A DNA stretch of 10,267 nucleotides from an uncultured Polaribacter sp. (GTDB lineage Bacteria > Bacteroidota > Bacteroidia > Flavobacteriales > Flavobacteriaceae). Position numbers and translations under genes: made by a program. The stretch is from positions 1 to 10,267 of the forward strand of contig CAJXAS010000049.1 in NCBI GenBank assembly GCA_913050305.1, written 5' to 3'. Positions within the stretch are counted from its first letter, which is position 1. Every line of letters starts with the position of its first letter. Positions 8,158 to 10,267 of this stretch are shown one piece after another. The notes under the pieces are model-generated. The model was not told the origin of the DNA. It worked only from the letters and a program-made list of their open reading frames with translations, and did not search any database.

Positions 8158-9492
8158 ATGAAAAGTGCTTTTAAATATATGTTATTACCGTTTATTTTAT
8201 TTACTGCAATAAGTCAATTTTCACAAGTTGGTATTGGTACTCCAGATCCAGATAGCTCTACTGTTTTAGATTTAGTTTCTGTAGATAAAGGATTTTTAAT
8301 GCCAAGATTAACTGCAACACAAATAAGCAATATAACTTCTCCAGCTAAAGGTTTAATTGTTTTTAATATCACAACAAATGATAGTGAAGTTAATATTGGT
8401 ACTCCAATTAGTCCATTATGGATAGGAATAAAAAGACCTATAGATCCTATGATTTATTCCGTTAATGGAGTTAGTGATTTTACTGCCTCGGAATCTGTTG
8501 CTTTGCAAACATCAGATTTAACATTAACGCCAACAGCCGGAACTTTTCTTGCTACATTTAATGGGCATTTGTCTAATGCGACTTACATAACTAATTCATT
8601 TGATTCAGATATAGGTAACACCGATTTAATAAACATATACGCCGCAGTAAAGAACATGGCAACTTCAGGTACTCAGACAGAAACCGGTAGCCATTCGATA
8701 ACTTTTGGTGATGGTGCTAATATAAATGAAGTTATAGTTCCTGGTGTTTATGAAACAGGCGGAGCTATAACCCTAAATGGATCATTTACATTAGCTGGTG
8801 GTTCAGCAGAAGATAATCCTATTTTTATTTTTAGAGGATCTGGTGCATTTACTACAGCCGTAGGAATAGAGATTATATTGACAGGAAACGCAAAACCAGA
8901 AAACATATTTTGGATGTCTGATGCGGCTATGGCTACTGCAGCAGATGTAATTATGAAAGGAACAATGATGGGGGCTGCTGGAGCCGGAGCCGGAGCAGTG
9001 TCTACAGGCGCAGGTACGGACCTTGTAGGAAGGTTGTTTACTAAAAATGGAGCAATAACTACAGGGGCCAGCACTAAAATAACTGTGCCAACAGGAAGTA
9101 GTTCTTTAGATTTTGGGACTCTTTCTACCTTTGCATTGTGGAGTAGTGCTGGAGGTGTTTCTGATGTGGCAACTGCTGAAATTACAGGAGATGTAGGTAA
9201 TGTGTCAGGAATTTTATCAATAACAGGTACACATGATGGGGAGGCATACCCAGCTGGTACACAAGGAGGACCAGTGGTTAATGTTAGTACAACCACTTAC
9301 AGTATTTATACAGGTGGCTCAGAGGTTGCAAACTCCAGAAGAACAATCGATTTAAAGACTACTTTAATTTCTATACAAACACTGGTTACTGTAGCTTCAG
9401 ACGCAGATCCTGTAGAGCTAAGGTGGAGAGTGAATAAAGGTACTGCAACACTTTCAAACAGGTTCTTTTCTTTGATTCGTTCTGAACATTAA
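8158..9492 (+). CDS. Secreted protein with permuted DUF3494 (ice-binding-type) beta-helix inside a jelly-roll-like domain
   Basis: A secreted 444-residue protein. Residues 1-22 form a signal peptide, with cleavage expected before QVGIGT (23-28). Residues 23-90 are the Bacteroidota 'VGIGT...LDL...KGFLMPR...SPAKGLIVFN' N-terminal domain found on many surface and secreted proteins. DUF3494 core motifs follow: a helix (about 147-167), VPGVYETGGAITL (194-206), NPIFIFRGSGAFTTA (220-234), PENIFWMSDAA (247-257), MKGTM (266-270) and GRLFTKNGAITT (291-302). The block that normally opens this domain, LDFGTLSTFALWSS...ITGDVG (317-347), comes after these, joined by a Thr-Gly-Ser-rich linker (312-316). Flanking segments LTPTAGTFLATFNGHLSN (123-140) and TTTYSIYTGG...SRRT...LRWRV...NRFFSLI (378-440) read like two halves of one jelly-roll domain. 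DUF3494 proteins bind ice or act as adhesins; ice binding here is an inference. No T9SS sorting domain is visible at the C-terminus (SLIRSEH). The start was chosen because it gives the full signal peptide. Confidence 0.75.
   Translation: MKSAFKYMLLPFILFTAISQFSQVGIGTPDPDSSTVLDLVSVDKGFLMPRLTATQISNITSPAKGLIVFNITTNDSEVNIGTPISPLWIGIKRPIDPMIYSVNGVSDFTASESVALQTSDLTLTPTAGTFLATFNGHLSNATYITNSFDSDIGNTDLINIYAAVKNMATSGTQTETGSHSITFGDGANINEVIVPGVYETGGAITLNGSFTLAGGSAEDNPIFIFRGSGAFTTAVGIEIILTGNAKPENIFWMSDAAMATAADVIMKGTMMGAAGAGAGAVSTGAGTDLVGRLFTKNGAITTGASTKITVPTGSSSLDFGTLSTFALWSSAGGVSDVATAEITGDVGNVSGILSITGTHDGEAYPAGTQGGPVVNVSTTTYSIYTGGSEVANSRRTIDLKTTLISIQTLVTVASDADPVELRWRVNKGTATLSNRFFSLIRSEH
8980..8997 (+). 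repeat. GGAGCC hexamer repeat encoding Gly-Ala
   Basis: Two perfect GGAGCC units and a third GGAGCA unit run in frame and encode Gly-Ala repeats (residues 275-280) within MGAAGAGAGAV (271-281). They sit where a beta-helix turn of the DUF3494 fold lies, between MKGTM and the GRLF strand. The run is locally GC-rich against the AT-rich gene and is a site where replication slippage could change the turn length in steps of two residues. Confidence 0.6.
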
Positions 9493-9614
9493 TATCTAAA
9501 AATATAGATAGCATTGCTTATATGATTTAAGATTCTGAATTATTATAAGCGCATACTTCTTTATAAATTAAGTAAAAATATGACCTTAGGTTGATAGATC
9601 TTTAAAATTTTGAG

Positions 9615-9670
9615 AGCATTGGAAACACTTGTTTATTTAACAAATAAGCAAGTGTTTCCGATGCTTTATT
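9615..9670 (+). terminator. Long hairpin, probable terminator of the secreted-protein gene
   Basis: The arms at 9615-9638 and 9642-9665 are complementary over 24 bp, with two G-U wobbles and a 3-nt AAC loop; TTATT (9666-9670) continues past the 3' arm. It begins 122 nt after the stop of the upstream gene. Stem strength and position favour a terminator or an RNA-stabilising 3' hairpin. The T tract is short and interrupted, so termination efficiency is uncertain. The long, near-perfect arms could instead be a small inverted-repeat element. Confidence 0.6.
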
Positions 9671-9719
9671 ATCTGAGATAGCTTACTTAAGCTCTGAAAC
9701 TGTTGAGTGTCTTAATTAA

Positions 9720-9941
9720 TTCGAAATAAGTTACCAAAACAATTCACTTTCTATAGAGGACGGATTTATAAATGAAAGTACTTTGTTAGTTTTTGCCAAG
9801 GCTGCTAATAAAGAAGTTAATTTGTATAATATAAAAGTCAAAGTAATTATTTAGATGGCCTTGCATAAAACAAAGGAAGGAGCAACTGTTATAGATAGTT
9901 TAAAAACAGGACATAATAATATAAAAATCGTATCCTACTAA
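9720..9941 (+). pseudogene. Decayed reading frame resembling a T9SS C-terminal sorting domain
   Basis: One frame reads FEISYQNNSLSIED, then STLLVFAKAANKEVNLYNIK, then a TAG stop (9852-9854), then in the same frame GATVIDSLKTGHNNIKIVSY to TAA (9939-9941). The pattern 'NNSLSIED - STLxVF - KEVxxYNIKV - ATVIDxLKTGxxxxKIVS' follows the layout of type A T9SS sorting domains (short strand, 'xVYNxxGKxV', 'xIDLxxLKxGxYxxKI'). The frame stays readable upstream to about 9648 apart from a TAA at 9717-9719. There is no start codon or signal peptide, and the only internal ATG (9855) would give 28 residues. I read it as the worn-out 3' end of a gene for a secreted T9SS cargo. A chance resemblance in AT-rich DNA cannot be excluded. 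Confidence 0.35.
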
Positions 9942-10267
9942 TTCTCTTAGATACTTTATTTTCTTAGATGTTTTACAGAGAATAAAATAGACAATTTTAA
10001 AATAGTAGTTTTGCAAAGACATTTTTTAGTTTCAAAATTTACTAAAACTGCTATGCACTAAGCGTTTTGTTTTTTGTAAAATATTTCCATATTCATTTTG
10101 ATAAATAGCAATAAACTTTGTTTATTTAGCGATTAAGAGTATTCTGTTTTTAATAATTTTGCGATTTTACCTTAATTTTGTTGCTAAATAAAAATAGTAT
10201 TCAATAAATGCTTTATTTTTTGTTTTTAAAGTAAAGTTTAGAATGTTATCAATATAATATAGATTAT
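9942..10267. other. AT-rich non-coding end of the window
   Basis: No supportable gene is seen in these 326 nt; the ATGs at 10208 and 10243 each run into a stop within nine codons. Two exact TAnnTTTG matches, TAATTTTG at 10154-10161 and 10173-10180, could be -7 elements for a gene beyond the window edge, but neither has a TTG at suitable spacing. Inverted repeats are weak: TTTTAGT/ACTAAAA around 10024-10047, and TTTATTTAGC (10121-10130) with GCTAAATAAA (10183-10192). Confidence 0.45.

Noticed and set aside
8748..9296. 182-residue open frame on the minus strand inside the secreted-protein gene
   Set aside because: It is the antisense shadow of a Gly/Ala/Thr-rich gene: its Pro/Val/Ala-rich composition follows from the complement, there is no promoter or recognisable domain, and the + strand frame has strong family motifs.
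9493..9510. TATCTA/TAGATA hairpin right after the secreted-protein stop
   Set aside because: A six-pair A/T-dominated stem is too weak for termination, and a much stronger hairpin lies further downstream.
10121..10192. TTTATTTAGC and GCTAAATAAA as a long-range inverted repeat or attachment site
   Set aside because: The arms are only 10 bp, AT-rich and 52 nt apart; no associated recombinase or duplicated boundary is visible.

Overview
The window looks like the chromosome of a low-GC marine-type member of the Flavobacteriaceae (Bacteroidota). The evidence is a gldK-gldL-gldM-gldN cluster in canonical order, AT-rich DNA, starts without clear Shine-Dalgarno sequences, a Bacteroidota-type TAnnTTTG promoter element, and a secreted protein with the Bacteroidota 'QVGIGT' mature N-terminus. 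The genus cannot be fixed. Polaribacter or Tenacibaculum-like relatives are a guess from the ice-binding-type protein.

Positions 1-4293 hold the core of the type IX secretion system (T9SS) and gliding machinery: gldK (5' end cut off by the window), gldL, gldM and gldN, all on the + strand with gaps of 15-42 nt, so very probably one operon. GldL and GldM form the proton-driven inner-membrane motor. The GldK lipoprotein and periplasmic GldN form the ring that the motor contacts through the GldM periplasmic shaft. The residues I know to matter in the GldLM motor are all present. A clean intrinsic terminator at 4321-4351 closes the operon.

Positions 4465-7548 hold two housekeeping-type genes on the same strand: a DAO-family FAD-dependent oxidoreductase of unknown substrate and a full-length two-domain ABC-F ATPase. 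The ABC-F gene has its own TAGCTTTG promoter element.

Positions 7549-10267 look like an accessory locus. A 609-nt non-coding stretch precedes a 444-residue secreted protein, and about 775 nt without an intact gene follow it. The secreted protein is the most interesting object in the window. It has a signal peptide, a VGIGT-type N-terminal domain, and a DUF3494 (ice-binding-type) beta-helix that appears circularly permuted and inserted between the two halves of a jelly-roll-like domain. Downstream are a 24-bp hairpin (probable terminator) and a decayed reading frame that resembles a T9SS C-terminal sorting domain. No tRNA, rRNA, CRISPR array, intact insertion sequence or minus-strand gene could be supported.
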